A stretch of DNA of 64,000 nucleotides from JBEGHD01 sp049334165. GTDB taxonomy: Bacteria; Bacteroidota; Bacteroidia; Flavobacteriales_D; Sanyastnellaceae. Below, in pieces: positions 41,907 to 50,394 of the stretch (position 1 is the first letter of the stretch; the number at the start of each line of letters is the position of its first letter). The stretch lies in assembly GCA_049334165.1 (NCBI GenBank), contig JBEGHD010000001.1. One strand, given 5' to 3'. The notes under the pieces were generated by a model. It made no database searches. It was given only the letters and a program-made list of their open reading frames with translations, and was not told where the DNA came from. A program made the translations under genes and the position numbers.

Positions 41907-42332
41907 TTAATCAACTGTTGCGATGCACTTCAGCTCGATTGCAATTGGAGTTGGGAGACTGCTGATCTCAACGGTTGTTCTGCACGGTTGATTGTCGTTG
42001 AAGTACTCCGCGTAAATTTTGTTGTAGGTTTTGAAATCCTCCTTCATGTTGGTCAAAAAAACGGTCACGTCTACCAGATTTTCCCACGAAGAGCCAGATG
42101 ACTCAAGGATGAGCCTCACGTTTTTAAAAACAGAATGGCATTGCGCTTCGATGTCATAAGAGGTAATGTTGCCATCGTTATCGATTTCCACTCCGGGAAT
42201 TTTTTTGGTTCCGCGCTCTCTTGGGCCAACTCCCGAAAGAAAAAGCAAATTGCCCACCTTCCTGGCGTGAGGGTAAAGTCCAACCGGTTCCGGAGCTTTC
42301 TCTGAGTCGTATCTAGTAGATTTTTCTTGCAT
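41907..42332 (-). CDS. RidA family protein, resembling 2-aminomuconate deaminase
   Basis: A 141-residue Rid protein. The motifs VGLYPHARKVGNLLFLSGVGP and PCRTTVEISSLPTPIAIELK match the longer Rid proteins found in the kynurenine/2-aminomuconate route of Bacteroidota; the Arg in CRTTVE is the carboxylate-binding residue. RidA proteins hydrolyse enamine/imine intermediates. The ATG at 42332 (MQEKSTRYDSEKAPEP) is preferred over the longer frame, as a -7 box lies at 42359-42366. The link to tryptophan breakdown rests on motif similarity and on kynA elsewhere in the window, so it is plausible but not proven. Confidence 0.85.
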   Translation of the reverse strand: MQEKSTRYDSEKAPEPVGLYPHARKVGNLLFLSGVGPRERGTKKIPGVEIDNDGNITSYDIEAQCHSVFKNVRLILESSGSSWENLVDVTVFLTNMKEDFKTYNKIYAEYFNDNQPCRTTVEISSLPTPIAIELKCIATVD

Positions 42333-42358
42333 TTGAATTTCTTTTGTAAGGGTTAAGG

Positions 42359-42366
42359 CAAATATA
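42359..42366 (-). promoter_or_regulatory. Promoter -7 box for the RidA gene
   Basis: On the minus strand TATATTTG matches TAnnTTTG, giving a start near 42353 and a leader of about 20 nt. It supports the ATG at 42332. Confidence 0.5.
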
Positions 42367-42410
42367 AGAGTTCGATTTGCCCGAGAGTTCAAAACTCCAC
42401 ATCTTACCTT

Positions 42411-42965
42411 TCATTTTGCGTAAGGACTTATCACCAGTAGCTGCCATCGGTTTCCGATCTTGAATCGCCTGCCTTTTATCGGATAGAGAAGTGCTGCTAT
42501 TCCACCATAAACCACACTTAAAATGTAACCGGGCCGATAGGTGAGGTCGTTGAAATTGTCCACTGATCCGCTGCCCGTAGCTGCTTCTCCAATCAGGAAA
42601 AAAGGAATAGTGTAGAGGGCACTTCTGGCAAGGGCTCCAGTGAAGTTTTGCCAGCGGTAGTCTTTCACAACTCGAATTTGATCCAGCCGAATCACGTGCG
42701 AAGCCATCGAACCAGCAATGTAAATGGTCGAATCTGTGAATCCCTGAAGCTCTCCCTTGTAGACTTTTCGGTCATTTTTGAGTTTTACACCAATGTAATC
42801 GCCAAAATCAAAGCGAAATCTTTTTGGCCTGTTTTGATTTCGAACAGTCAGGTAACTCTGCGAAAAGACACTGGTGGAAATGAAAATGAGGGAAAGCACA
42901 AGAATCACTCGGTGCAGTGAAAGATGCTTTCTATTCGGTTTGTCTGTCAAGTGTTTTTGATCCAA
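42411..42965 (-). CDS. Exported protein of unknown function
   Basis: A 184-residue protein. A hydrophobic stretch (VILVLSLIFISTSVFSQS) at about 20-37 looks like a signal peptide with a long basic N-terminus. Later come FRFDFGDYIGVKLKNDRKVYKG and DSTIYIAG, a beta-rich part similar in feel to small DUF-type or SH3-like sensors, then two further hydrophobic segments (SALYTIPFFLIGEAA, GYILSVVYGGIAALLY). The start is uncertain: the only upstream candidate is a TTG at 42965, with a GTG at 42908 just before the hydrophobic part. No ATG fits. Confidence 0.65.
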   Translation of the reverse strand: MDQKHLTDKPNRKHLSLHRVILVLSLIFISTSVFSQSYLTVRNQNRPKRFRFDFGDYIGVKLKNDRKVYKGELQGFTDSTIYIAGSMASHVIRLDQIRVVKDYRWQNFTGALARSALYTIPFFLIGEAATGSGSVDNFNDLTYRPGYILSVVYGGIAALLYPIKGRRFKIGNRWQLLVISPYAK

Positions 42966-43090
42966 GGCGAATAGACTTTTGGTTTTCGACTATTAAAGTA
43001 AAACTTTCGCGGAGACCTGACCTTCTGGAGAATTATTAACTTGGCGATTCTCTAAAAAAACAGGTCAAACGGAAAGGAAAAAACATCAAG

Positions 43091-44380
43091 ATGAAATATC
43101 AGCAATTACCCAAAGAACTTTACATCCGAAACAGACAAAAATTTATAAAACACCTCAAGCGAAACTCCATGGCGGTGTTTACTTCAAACGACATTATGCC
43201 CACTAATGCCGATGGCACGATGCCGTTTAGGCAAAACAATGACTTGTTCTACCTCACCGGGGTGGACCAGGAGGAAACGATGCTTGTAGTTTTCCCCGAT
43301 GCTCACCACGAGCACCAGCGCGAGATTCTTTTCGTGAGAGAAACCAGTCCTGAAATAGCTATTTGGGAAGGCGAAAAGCTCACCAAAGAGGAAGCCACCC
43401 AGGTCACCGGAATCAAAAACATACAGTGGACGGATTCCTTCGACAAAGCTTTCCAATCGCTGATGGGCGAAGCGCAAAACGTCTATCTCAACAGCAACGA
43501 ACACACGCGTGCTGTGCTCGAAGTGGAAACCAGAGAAATGCGTTTTTCAAAATGGTGCCGAAGCACTTATCCGCACCACAACTACGAGCGCTCGGCTCCG
43601 ATAATGCACAAGCTCCGCTCAGTGAAAGAACCGGAAGAAATTGAGCAGATGCAAAATGCCTGCAACATTACCGGAAAGGCAATTGATCGCGTTTTGAAGT
43701 TTATCAAACCGGGTGTGATGGAATACGAAATTGAAGCTGAGGTGAGCCACGAATTCCAGATCAACGGATCGCGCGGATTTGCCTACACGCCAATCGTGGC
43801 AGGAGGAAAAAACGCCTGCGCACTTCACTACATCGAAAACGACAAGCCGGTGAGAGATGGCGATTTGATTTTGATGGACGTGGGTTGCGAATACGGAAAT
43901 TACGCCTCGGACCTCACGCGCTCGATTCCTGTAAATGGCCGCTACAACGATCGCCAAAAACAGGTTTACAATGCCGTTCGAAAAGTGATGAAAGACGCTA
44001 TCGATATTCTTCGTCCGGGCACCACGCTTTACGAATACCACAAAGAAGTGGGCCGGATGATGACCAGTGCGCTGATCGACCTAAAGCTGCTCGATAAAAA
44101 AGAAGTGGAGAATCAGGATCCTTCGAATCCAGCGTACAAAAAGTATTTTATGCACGGAACGAGCCATCACATCGGCCTCGATGTGCACGATGTTGGTCAC
44201 TGGTCAGATCCTATTCAGCCGGGCAACGTGTTCACGGTAGAACCTGGAATCTACATCCGCGAAGAGGGTCTTGGAATCAGAATTGAAAATGATTTGGTGG
44301 TGCTCGAAGACGGCCACCGCGATTTGATGGGACACATTCCAATCGAAATCGAAGAAATTGAGGATGTGATGAATTCTTAA
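43091..44380 (+). CDS. Xaa-Pro aminopeptidase (M24B family)
   Basis: A 429-residue metallopeptidase with an N-terminal creatinase/aminopeptidase P domain (NSMAVFTSNDIMPTN, FRQNNDLFYLTGVDQEETML) and an M24 catalytic domain. The five metal ligands are readable: DVGCEYGNYASDLTR (two Asp), HGTSHHIGLDVHDVG (His), VEPGIYI (Glu) and IENDLVV (Glu). It removes the N-terminal residue from peptides with Pro in second position in the cytoplasm. The ATG at 43091 agrees with the family. It is a single gene, ended by a terminator at 44404 that also serves the convergent neighbour. Confidence 0.94.
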   Translation: MKYQQLPKELYIRNRQKFIKHLKRNSMAVFTSNDIMPTNADGTMPFRQNNDLFYLTGVDQEETMLVVFPDAHHEHQREILFVRETSPEIAIWEGEKLTKEEATQVTGIKNIQWTDSFDKAFQSLMGEAQNVYLNSNEHTRAVLEVETREMRFSKWCRSTYPHHNYERSAPIMHKLRSVKEPEEIEQMQNACNITGKAIDRVLKFIKPGVMEYEIEAEVSHEFQINGSRGFAYTPIVAGGKNACALHYIENDKPVRDGDLILMDVGCEYGNYASDLTRSIPVNGRYNDRQKQVYNAVRKVMKDAIDILRPGTTLYEYHKEVGRMMTSALIDLKLLDKKEVENQDPSNPAYKKYFMHGTSHHIGLDVHDVGHWSDPIQPGNVFTVEPGIYIREEGLGIRIENDLVVLEDGHRDLMGHIPIEIEEIEDVMNS

Positions 44381-44403
44381 GTGAATTTTCGAAGACAGAA
44401 ATG

Positions 44404-44435
44404 AAAAAGTCCGGGCGAACACCCGGACTTTTTTT
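44404..44435. terminator. Bidirectional intrinsic terminator
   Basis: AAAAAGTCCGGG and CCCGGACTTTTTTT form a perfect stem around a 6-base loop, with T-runs in both directions. It lies between the ends of the convergent genes at 44380 and 44453. Confidence 0.9.
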
Positions 44436-44452
44436 GTGGACGGGGTTTTAAT

Positions 44453-45973
44453 TTACCCGTGCATCGTCTCCTTCTTTCCGTATTTTTTCATTAAGCTTCC
44501 TTCGTAGTCGAGGATTTCCTGCCAGCGTTTTTCTACGTCTTCCGGGTCACCGTATTTTCGGGCATACTTCAGGAAAGTCGTGTAGTGATTGGCTTCTGAA
44601 ATCATGAGTTCGTGGTAGAACTCACGCAAGTCGGCATCGTCAATTTCCTGAGAAAGTAAGCGAAAGCGCTCACAACTGCGAGCTTCAATCATGGCGGCAA
44701 AGAGTAACTTGTCAGTGAGTTGTCGCTGGCGGCTTCCACCGCGGTTGATGAATTTCAAGAGGTCTTGCACGTATTCGTCTTTGCGCTCTTTCCCGAGTGT
44801 GAGTCCGCGCTCCTGAATCTTTTTGTGCACCATACCGAAGTGCTCCATTTCCTCGAGTGAAATCTGCACCATTTCGTCCACCAGATCGGGATATTCTGGG
44901 AATTTGACGATAGTGGTAATGGCGTTTGAGGCGGCCTTTTGCTCACAGTAGGCGTGGTCTGTGAGAATTTCTTCGATATTTTTCTCAACGATGTTCACCC
45001 AACGCGGGTCGGTGGGCAGTTTAAGGCCGAGCATCACCTTGCTGCTCTCTTTGATCTCTTTCTTTTCCATGAAGGCAAATTTCGTGAATTCAGTTTTTGA
45101 AGGCAATTGAAGCTGTGAAAATTCAATACGAGCCACAGATCCCGTTGAAAGATCATTTCCAGATTCGCATTTTTGAACCAACTCTCCTGTCTCTATTTTT
45201 CCTTTTACGAAATGCGAATTCACAAGGTTTCTTAGGGTTTGAGGTGAAAAGCCCGAGTAGGTGTTGAGCACCACAAAACTCTCCTTTTCCAAAATTTGGC
45301 TCGTTCCAGCCAGAAGCTCATTGATCTTCTGTTCGAGTTTCCATTTTTCCCCTTTTGGACCGAGTCCCCAGGCTGGCGGATCCATAACGATTCCCGCGTA
45401 GCGATTTCCCCTGCGGATTTCTTTCTCAACGAATTTTAGAGCATCCTCGACCAGCCAACGGATGCCATCCATTCCTGAGAGCTCCATGTTTTTTCTACTC
45501 CAGCTAATCACTTGTTTGATCGAATCGATGTGAGTCACCTTGGCGCCAGCTGCGTTGGCAGCAAGTGAAGCTCCACCAGTATAAGCAAATAGATTGAGCA
45601 CTTTTGGTTCTTCAAATCTCTCGCACTGTTTGGCCACAAACTGCCAGTTGGCCGATTGCTCAGGGAAAAGCCCCACGTGCTTGAATTTGGTCATCTGCAA
45701 CTCGAAGGTGAGTTCTTGTCCATTGAGGTCATAACTCACGTTCCACGATCGTGGCACCTGGCCGAAGTTGTGCCACTTGCCTGCCGTTTTTGAGGTCGGC
45801 TCAAATCGCGCATCGGCCCTGCTTTTCCATTCTTTTGGAGAAAGTGCTCTTGGCCAAACGGCTGTTGGTTCGGGGCGAATCAAGGTGAAGTCGCCAAATT
45901 TTTCCAGCTTTTCGCCTTCGCCACAGTCAATTAGCGAATAGCTCTGCCAGTCGTCAGATAAAATTGTGCTCAT
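44453..45973 (-). CDS. Fusion: SAM-dependent methyltransferase (RlmI-like) plus MiaE-type tRNA hydroxylase
   Basis: One uninterrupted 506-residue frame. Residues 1-290 are a class I methyltransferase with KVLNLFAYTGGASLAANAAGA (AdoMet loop) and GIVMDPPAWGLGPKG (catalytic DPPAWG), as in the RlmI/RlmK-like rRNA cytosine methyltransferase group. After a linker (about 290-313) comes a complete MiaE-like domain: MLGLKLPTDPRWVN, HAYCEQKAASNAI, SLEEMEHFGMVHKK, EARSCERFRLL and MISEANHYTTFLKYA, giving the E, ExxH, E, ExxH di-iron ligands. MiaE hydroxylates ms2i6A37 in tRNA using O2. A methionine at residue 302 could serve as an internal start for the second part. Reading across the junction shows no stop or frameshift. 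The two activities on RNA in one chain are unusual. Confidence 0.88.
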   Translation of the reverse strand: MSTILSDDWQSYSLIDCGEGEKLEKFGDFTLIRPEPTAVWPRALSPKEWKSRADARFEPTSKTAGKWHNFGQVPRSWNVSYDLNGQELTFELQMTKFKHVGLFPEQSANWQFVAKQCERFEEPKVLNLFAYTGGASLAANAAGAKVTHIDSIKQVISWSRKNMELSGMDGIRWLVEDALKFVEKEIRRGNRYAGIVMDPPAWGLGPKGEKWKLEQKINELLAGTSQILEKESFVVLNTYSGFSPQTLRNLVNSHFVKGKIETGELVQKCESGNDLSTGSVARIEFSQLQLPSKTEFTKFAFMEKKEIKESSKVMLGLKLPTDPRWVNIVEKNIEEILTDHAYCEQKAASNAITTIVKFPEYPDLVDEMVQISLEEMEHFGMVHKKIQERGLTLGKERKDEYVQDLLKFINRGGSRQRQLTDKLLFAAMIEARSCERFRLLSQEIDDADLREFYHELMISEANHYTTFLKYARKYGDPEDVEKRWQEILDYEGSLMKKYGKKETMHG

Positions 45974-45978
45974 GTCGG

Positions 45979-45986
45979 CAAAGGTA
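45979..45986 (-). promoter_or_regulatory. Promoter -7 box with possibly leaderless start
   Basis: On the minus strand TACCTTTG matches TAnnTTTG, only 5 bp before the ATG at 45973. The predicted start would lie on or beside that ATG, implying a leaderless mRNA. Confidence 0.5.
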
Positions 45987-46104
45987 AGGATGCCAGAAAG
46001 ATAGAGTTGTGTTGAAATCTATTTCAAAAAACAGAGTGTTTCAAGTAGTAGAAATCCACGTCCTGTCTTATTTTTAGCCTACCTAACTAACCTACAGGTT
46101 CGCC

Positions 46105-47052
46105 ATGAAAACCTTTTTGGCAATTTTATTTTCATTCTGTTTTGCCCTTTTTGGCTACGGCCAGAAGGAGCTAAATGAAACTGTATTTTTCGATGTTGGC
46201 TCTTCGGAGTTGAGTACAGATGCAAAAGCCAAAATAGACGATCTCTTTCCGCTTCCAGAAGATCAAATCATCGACAAGATTACGGTTGTAGGTCATGCCG
46301 ACAAGCTGGGAGATGAAATCAAAAACCTTCAACTATCCGGAAAGCGTGCACGAAATGTATACTCCTACATGCGCGAGAACTATCTCGACATGATTATTTA
46401 TGATGTCGATTTTGTGGGTGAGGAGAATCCAGTTTTCGACAGTCGCGATGAACTCAATCGGTGCGTTCGAATAAAAATCGAATTGCTCCCCAAGCTCGAT
46501 CCACCTCCTCAAAATCTGGTTGAGGAACTTTTTCCTGAAGAGTTTGAAAGTGATCAGGCTGTAGCTGAAAGTCAACCTGAAAACGAAAAGCATCGTATTT
46601 CAGGAAATGGCGGAATGTCGCATCAAAAGGAAGGAAGCTACATTCCCAGGGAATTAAAGAAGAGCGATAAGTTTCAGCTCGAAGACATTCATTTTTACGG
46701 TAACCGGGCTGACTACACCAGAGATTCAGAAGATGCACTGGAACAGCTACTCGATTTTATGCGGGCCTATCCCGAAGTAAGGATTTTGCTCGAGGGTCAC
46801 GTGAACGGAAAACGCGTCAGAAGAAGCGATCTCAAAAGAGCTGCAGAGCGCTCAGGAGGCGAGTTTTACAAAAATGCCCATGAACTATCGCTAGGACGCG
46901 CCCAAGCGGTGAAAAACTACCTGATGAAGAATGGAATTGCTGCGGACCGTATCGAAACTATTGGTAAAGGAGGTGATGAACCCATTTACCGAAAGCCCAA
47001 GAACAATGCACAGAGCGAGGCGAATCGCAGGATTGAGATTGTGATTTTGTAG
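46105..47052 (+). CDS. OmpA family protein with two OmpA-like domains
   Basis: A 315-residue exported protein. Signal peptide MKTFLAILFSFCFALFGYGQ. The first OmpA-like part (about 22-125) shows FFDVGSSELSTDAKAKID, VVGHADKLGDE and LQLSGKRARNVYSYM; the second (about 195-315) shows IHFYGNRADYTRDSEDAL, VRILLEGHVNG and LSLGRAQAVKNYLMKNGI, ending with EANRRIEIVIL. Peptidoglycan-binding residues (D and R in the C-terminal motifs) are better kept in the second domain. It is periplasmic, probably anchoring the envelope. It stands alone, 162 bp upstream of ispG. Confidence 0.9.
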   Translation: MKTFLAILFSFCFALFGYGQKELNETVFFDVGSSELSTDAKAKIDDLFPLPEDQIIDKITVVGHADKLGDEIKNLQLSGKRARNVYSYMRENYLDMIIYDVDFVGEENPVFDSRDELNRCVRIKIELLPKLDPPPQNLVEELFPEEFESDQAVAESQPENEKHRISGNGGMSHQKEGSYIPRELKKSDKFQLEDIHFYGNRADYTRDSEDALEQLLDFMRAYPEVRILLEGHVNGKRVRRSDLKRAAERSGGEFYKNAHELSLGRAQAVKNYLMKNGIAADRIETIGKGGDEPIYRKPKNNAQSEANRRIEIVIL

Positions 47053-47214
47053 AAGTCCGGTTTTAGCTGGTCAGGTTTGTTTTTTTGAGTAATTCCCTGA
47101 ACCTAATAACCTCCCAATTTGTCGTAACCTTGAAATCTTCCGAATCCGTTGGTCAGTGACAAAACAAATTCGGAAATTTACCGTGCAGAAAGTAATCAAC
47201 ACAGCTAATTTTTC

Positions 47215-49164
47215 ATGAATCAGGTCGAGCAAAAAACAAAAATTTCGGATAAGCAATACTGCAACAGCCTCAGCAGCTACAGCCGATTTAAGACCCGCGA
47301 AGTGATGGTTGGCGATGTGGGCTTTGGAGGGGACAATCCCATTCGCGTGCAGTCGATGACCACTGCCGACACCAAAGACACTGAGGCTACTGTGGCTGAG
47401 TCTATTCGAATGATTGATGCTGGTTGTGAGCTCGTGCGGATAACGGCTCCGAGCAGAAAAGACGCTGAAAATCTCGGCCCGATAAAGGAAGAACTGAGAA
47501 AGCGCGGTTACGAAACACCTCTGGTGGCCGACATTCACTTTACTCCAAATGCTGCGGAAATCGCGGCTCGAATAGTCGAGAAAGTCCGGGTGAATCCGGG
47601 GAACTACGCAGATAAAAAGAAATTTCAGCAGATTGAATATACCGATGAAGAGTATCTGGGAGAGATTGAGAGGATTCGACAAAAATTTGAGCCACTTGTA
47701 AAGATCTGCAAGGAAGAAGGTACAGCTATGAGAATCGGTACCAACCACGGCTCGCTGAGTGACCGCATTATGAGTCGCTACGGTGACACACCGCTCGGAA
47801 TGGTGGAGTCGGCCATGGAGTTTATCCGCATTTGCCGCGACAACGATTTTCACGATCTTATAATTTCGATGAAAGCCAGCAACCCGCAGGTGATGGTGCA
47901 AGCTTACAGACTTCTCGTTCACACCATGATGAAAGAGGGAATGAACTATCCGCTGCACCTGGGAGTGACAGAAGCTGGAGAAGGCGAAGATGGGCGAATA
48001 AAGTCAGCGGTGGGAATCGGAACTCTGCTCGAAGACGGTTTGGGCGATACCATTCGCGTGTCGCTCACAGAAGCTTCTGAAAAGGAGATTCCCGTGGCAA
48101 AAGCACTTGCCGATCGCTACGAAAAGCGTCCGCGACAAACCAAACTTCCCGAACCACAAACCATTCCGATTGATCCGTTTGTGTTTGAAAAACGAGACTC
48201 TCGCCAGGTAATGAACATCGGGGGAAGCGAAGTGCCTCGAATAGTGGCTGACTTTAGTAGAAAAGAAAAAATTACACCGGCTTCATTTTTCCCTATCGGG
48301 TACAACTACTCTGTTCCTTTGGACAAGTGGAACATTGCGGACATGGCTTGCGACATGGTTTTTCTTGGAGACAAGTTGCCAGATTTTGAATTGCCGGGAA
48401 CGCTCCTGGCTGTAGCCAATTACCCAACCTGGAAAGATCATCAGAACAGAGATCGCGTCTTCCCTTTGCTCACTCTAGAGGAGTATCTTGGAAGTGGTGA
48501 TCGATCGGAAAAGATGAATCTGGTAGAACTGAGCTACGCTGGTCTCACGGATACACTTGTCTCAACTCTGAAGAGCGATCCGACCGTTGTGGTGGTTTTG
48601 AAAAACGACACAGACCACGGTATGGCCGAGCAGCGCCTTGCCTTCTTCCGATTTATTGAAGAAGAATGCGAAGTGCCAGTAATTATTAAACGCAGTTACG
48701 AAGACATTACCGAAGAGCACCTTCAGCTTTACGCATCGACAGATATGGGAGCGCTGCTCATTGATGGCATGGGAGATGGCATTTGGATTGATACGGAGAT
48801 TCATCCAAAGAAAGTAAATGCTCTCTCATTTGGCATTTTGCAAGCTACACGCACTCGCATTTCAAAAACAGAGTACATCTCGTGTCCTTCTTGCGGGCGC
48901 ACACTCTTCGACCTTCAGGAAACTACAGCGATGATCCGGAAGCGTACAGATCATCTTAAAGGTGTGAAAATCGGAATCATGGGCTGTATTGTGAACGGTC
49001 CCGGTGAAATGGCCGATGCTGACTACGGCTATGTGGGTACTGGACCCGGTAAAATCACTCTTTACAAGGAGAAAGAAGTAGTTAAGAAAAACGTCCCTTC
49101 AGCGGACGCTGTTGATGAATTGATCAATCTGATTAAAGAATACGGAGACTGGATAGAGCCTTAG
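47215..49164 (+). CDS. ispG: 4-Hydroxy-3-methylbut-2-enyl diphosphate synthase, long form
   Basis: A 649-residue IspG. The TIM-barrel domain includes IRVQSMTTADTKDTEATV and VADIHFTPNAAEIAA; a large insert at about 290-540 separates it from the iron-sulfur domain, where YISCPSCGRTLFDLQ (Cys557, Cys560) and GIMGCIVNGPGEMADADYGY (Cys591) hold the [4Fe-4S] cluster, with the Glu in NGPGE completing coordination. This insert-bearing form is usual in Bacteroidota and plants, against about 370 residues in E. coli. It acts in the non-mevalonate isoprenoid route. The ATG at 47215 is the family start. Confidence 0.96.
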   Translation: MNQVEQKTKISDKQYCNSLSSYSRFKTREVMVGDVGFGGDNPIRVQSMTTADTKDTEATVAESIRMIDAGCELVRITAPSRKDAENLGPIKEELRKRGYETPLVADIHFTPNAAEIAARIVEKVRVNPGNYADKKKFQQIEYTDEEYLGEIERIRQKFEPLVKICKEEGTAMRIGTNHGSLSDRIMSRYGDTPLGMVESAMEFIRICRDNDFHDLIISMKASNPQVMVQAYRLLVHTMMKEGMNYPLHLGVTEAGEGEDGRIKSAVGIGTLLEDGLGDTIRVSLTEASEKEIPVAKALADRYEKRPRQTKLPEPQTIPIDPFVFEKRDSRQVMNIGGSEVPRIVADFSRKEKITPASFFPIGYNYSVPLDKWNIADMACDMVFLGDKLPDFELPGTLLAVANYPTWKDHQNRDRVFPLLTLEEYLGSGDRSEKMNLVELSYAGLTDTLVSTLKSDPTVVVVLKNDTDHGMAEQRLAFFRFIEEECEVPVIIKRSYEDITEEHLQLYASTDMGALLIDGMGDGIWIDTEIHPKKVNALSFGILQATRTRISKTEYISCPSCGRTLFDLQETTAMIRKRTDHLKGVKIGIMGCIVNGPGEMADADYGYVGTGPGKITLYKEKEVVKKNVPSADAVDELINLIKEYGDWIEP

Positions 49165-49174
49165 TCGTCCAGTA

Positions 49175-49897
49175 TTAAGAAGAAGTTTCTTTAGAACTCT
49201 CCGGAGCACTTTGTACTTCCGCTGCTGACGATTCCGTGTCTAAATCTGATTCGGTTTCATCCTCTTCCTTACTGTTGCCAAAAAAGGCTTTTTGACGCAA
49301 GAAAATAATGGCCACACCTATGGTGATGCTTGAGTCGGCAATGTTGAAGACTGGTCGGAAAAAGGTGAACTGTTCGCCTCCTACAAAAGGAAACCAATCT
49401 GGGTATTGCCCATTGATGACTGGAAAGTAGAGCATATCAACCACGTGGCCCATGAGAAATGGGGCATACCCATCTGAAGAAATCTCTGCAACTCCGGCAT
49501 AGGGAATCCAGCGTCCTTCCATTTCGCTCCACATCATTCCCTTGTCGAAAATTAGCCCATAAAATGCGCTGTCGATAATATTTCCGATTGCCCCGGCAAG
49601 CACTAGTGCCACGCACATGATGAAACCGGGATGCGCTTTTTTTCGAATGATTGTCCACAGATAGTAACCAATGGCTATGATGGCAATGATTCGGAAAATG
49701 CTGAGTGCCAGTTTACCGTGCATCCCGCCAAACTCGAGGCCGAATGCCATACCTGGATTCTCCACAAAATTGATTTGAAACCAATCCCAGCCAAAAACGT
49801 GGATCGACTCACCTAGAGACTTGCTGAGCTTGATCCAAAGCTTCACAGCCTGGTCGATAAAAAGAACACCAAAAATGGTGATGAGTGCGCGTTTCAA
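49175..49897 (-). CDS. lspA: Lipoprotein signal peptidase (signal peptidase II)
   Basis: A 240-residue membrane protease. Four transmembrane helices carry ITIFGVLFIDQAVKLWIK, the ENPGMAFGLEFGG motif, GAIGNIIDSAFYGLIFDKG and the two catalytic aspartates in GHVVDMLYFP and FNIADSSITIGV. It cleaves prolipoproteins after lipidation. It is longer than E. coli LspA (164) owing to loop insertions and a Glu/Ser-rich C-terminal tail. The only start in frame is a TTG at 49897. It follows the dksA-like gene by about 107 bp and seems part of the ileS-dksA-lspA group, a common Bacteroidota arrangement. Confidence 0.93.
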   Translation of the reverse strand: MKRALITIFGVLFIDQAVKLWIKLSKSLGESIHVFGWDWFQINFVENPGMAFGLEFGGMHGKLALSIFRIIAIIAIGYYLWTIIRKKAHPGFIMCVALVLAGAIGNIIDSAFYGLIFDKGMMWSEMEGRWIPYAGVAEISSDGYAPFLMGHVVDMLYFPVINGQYPDWFPFVGGEQFTFFRPVFNIADSSITIGVAIIFLRQKAFFGNSKEEDETESDLDTESSAAEVQSAPESSKETSS

Positions 49898-50004
49898 ATC
49901 GATTTGCGGTCTTGAGATTTATGAAAAAGAAAAACTCACCTGGAAAAAGTCAAAGTGAGTTTTTCGATAGCTTTTATTTCAAAAGAAACTGAAAGGGGCG
50001 TGGC

Positions 50005-50376
50005 TTATTGCATTCGCTTGGCCTCAATGCTGAGAGTAGCGTGAGGCACGAGCTTGAGGCGTTCTTTTGCAATTAGTTTTCCCGTCACGCGACACACTCC
50101 GTAAGTCTTATTTTTGATGCGGATTAGAGCGTTTTCAAGAGATTCGATAAACTTTTCCTGACGAGATGCCAGTTGAGCAGTTTCTTCCCGGCTCATGGTT
50201 TCTGAGCCATCTTCCATCATTTTAAATGTTGGAGACGTATCGTCAGTGCTGTTATCATCAGCATGCGAGAGAGACTTTTTCAATTGTTCATAGTCTTCTC
50301 TTGCCTTCTCCAGCTTGTTTTTTATGAGGTCTTCAAATTCTTTTAGCTCTGAGTCTGAATATCTGGTTTCTGCCAT
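50005..50376 (-). CDS. TraR/DksA-type zinc-finger protein
   Basis: A 123-residue DksA/TraR-family protein. The N-terminal coiled coil runs about 8-45 (ELKEFEDLIKNKLEKARED), and the C-terminal finger-like part reads RIKNKTYGVCRVTGKLIAKERLK and VPHATLSIEAK. Only one cysteine of the classic CxxC-x17-CxxC set remains, so zinc binding may be lost or use other residues; the same is seen in many Bacteroidota homologues. DksA binds RNA polymerase and modulates rRNA promoters with ppGpp; whether this protein does so is unknown. It is 18 bp downstream of ileS. Confidence 0.88.
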   Translation of the reverse strand: MAETRYSDSELKEFEDLIKNKLEKAREDYEQLKKSLSHADDNSTDDTSPTFKMMEDGSETMSREETAQLASRQEKFIESLENALIRIKNKTYGVCRVTGKLIAKERLKLVPHATLSIEAKRMQ

Positions 50377-50394
50377 TTGCTATCTATTTTAAAA

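Noticed and set aside
47071..47958. Minus-strand frame of 295 codons
   Set aside because: Antisense to the well-conserved first half of ispG; no recognisable domain.
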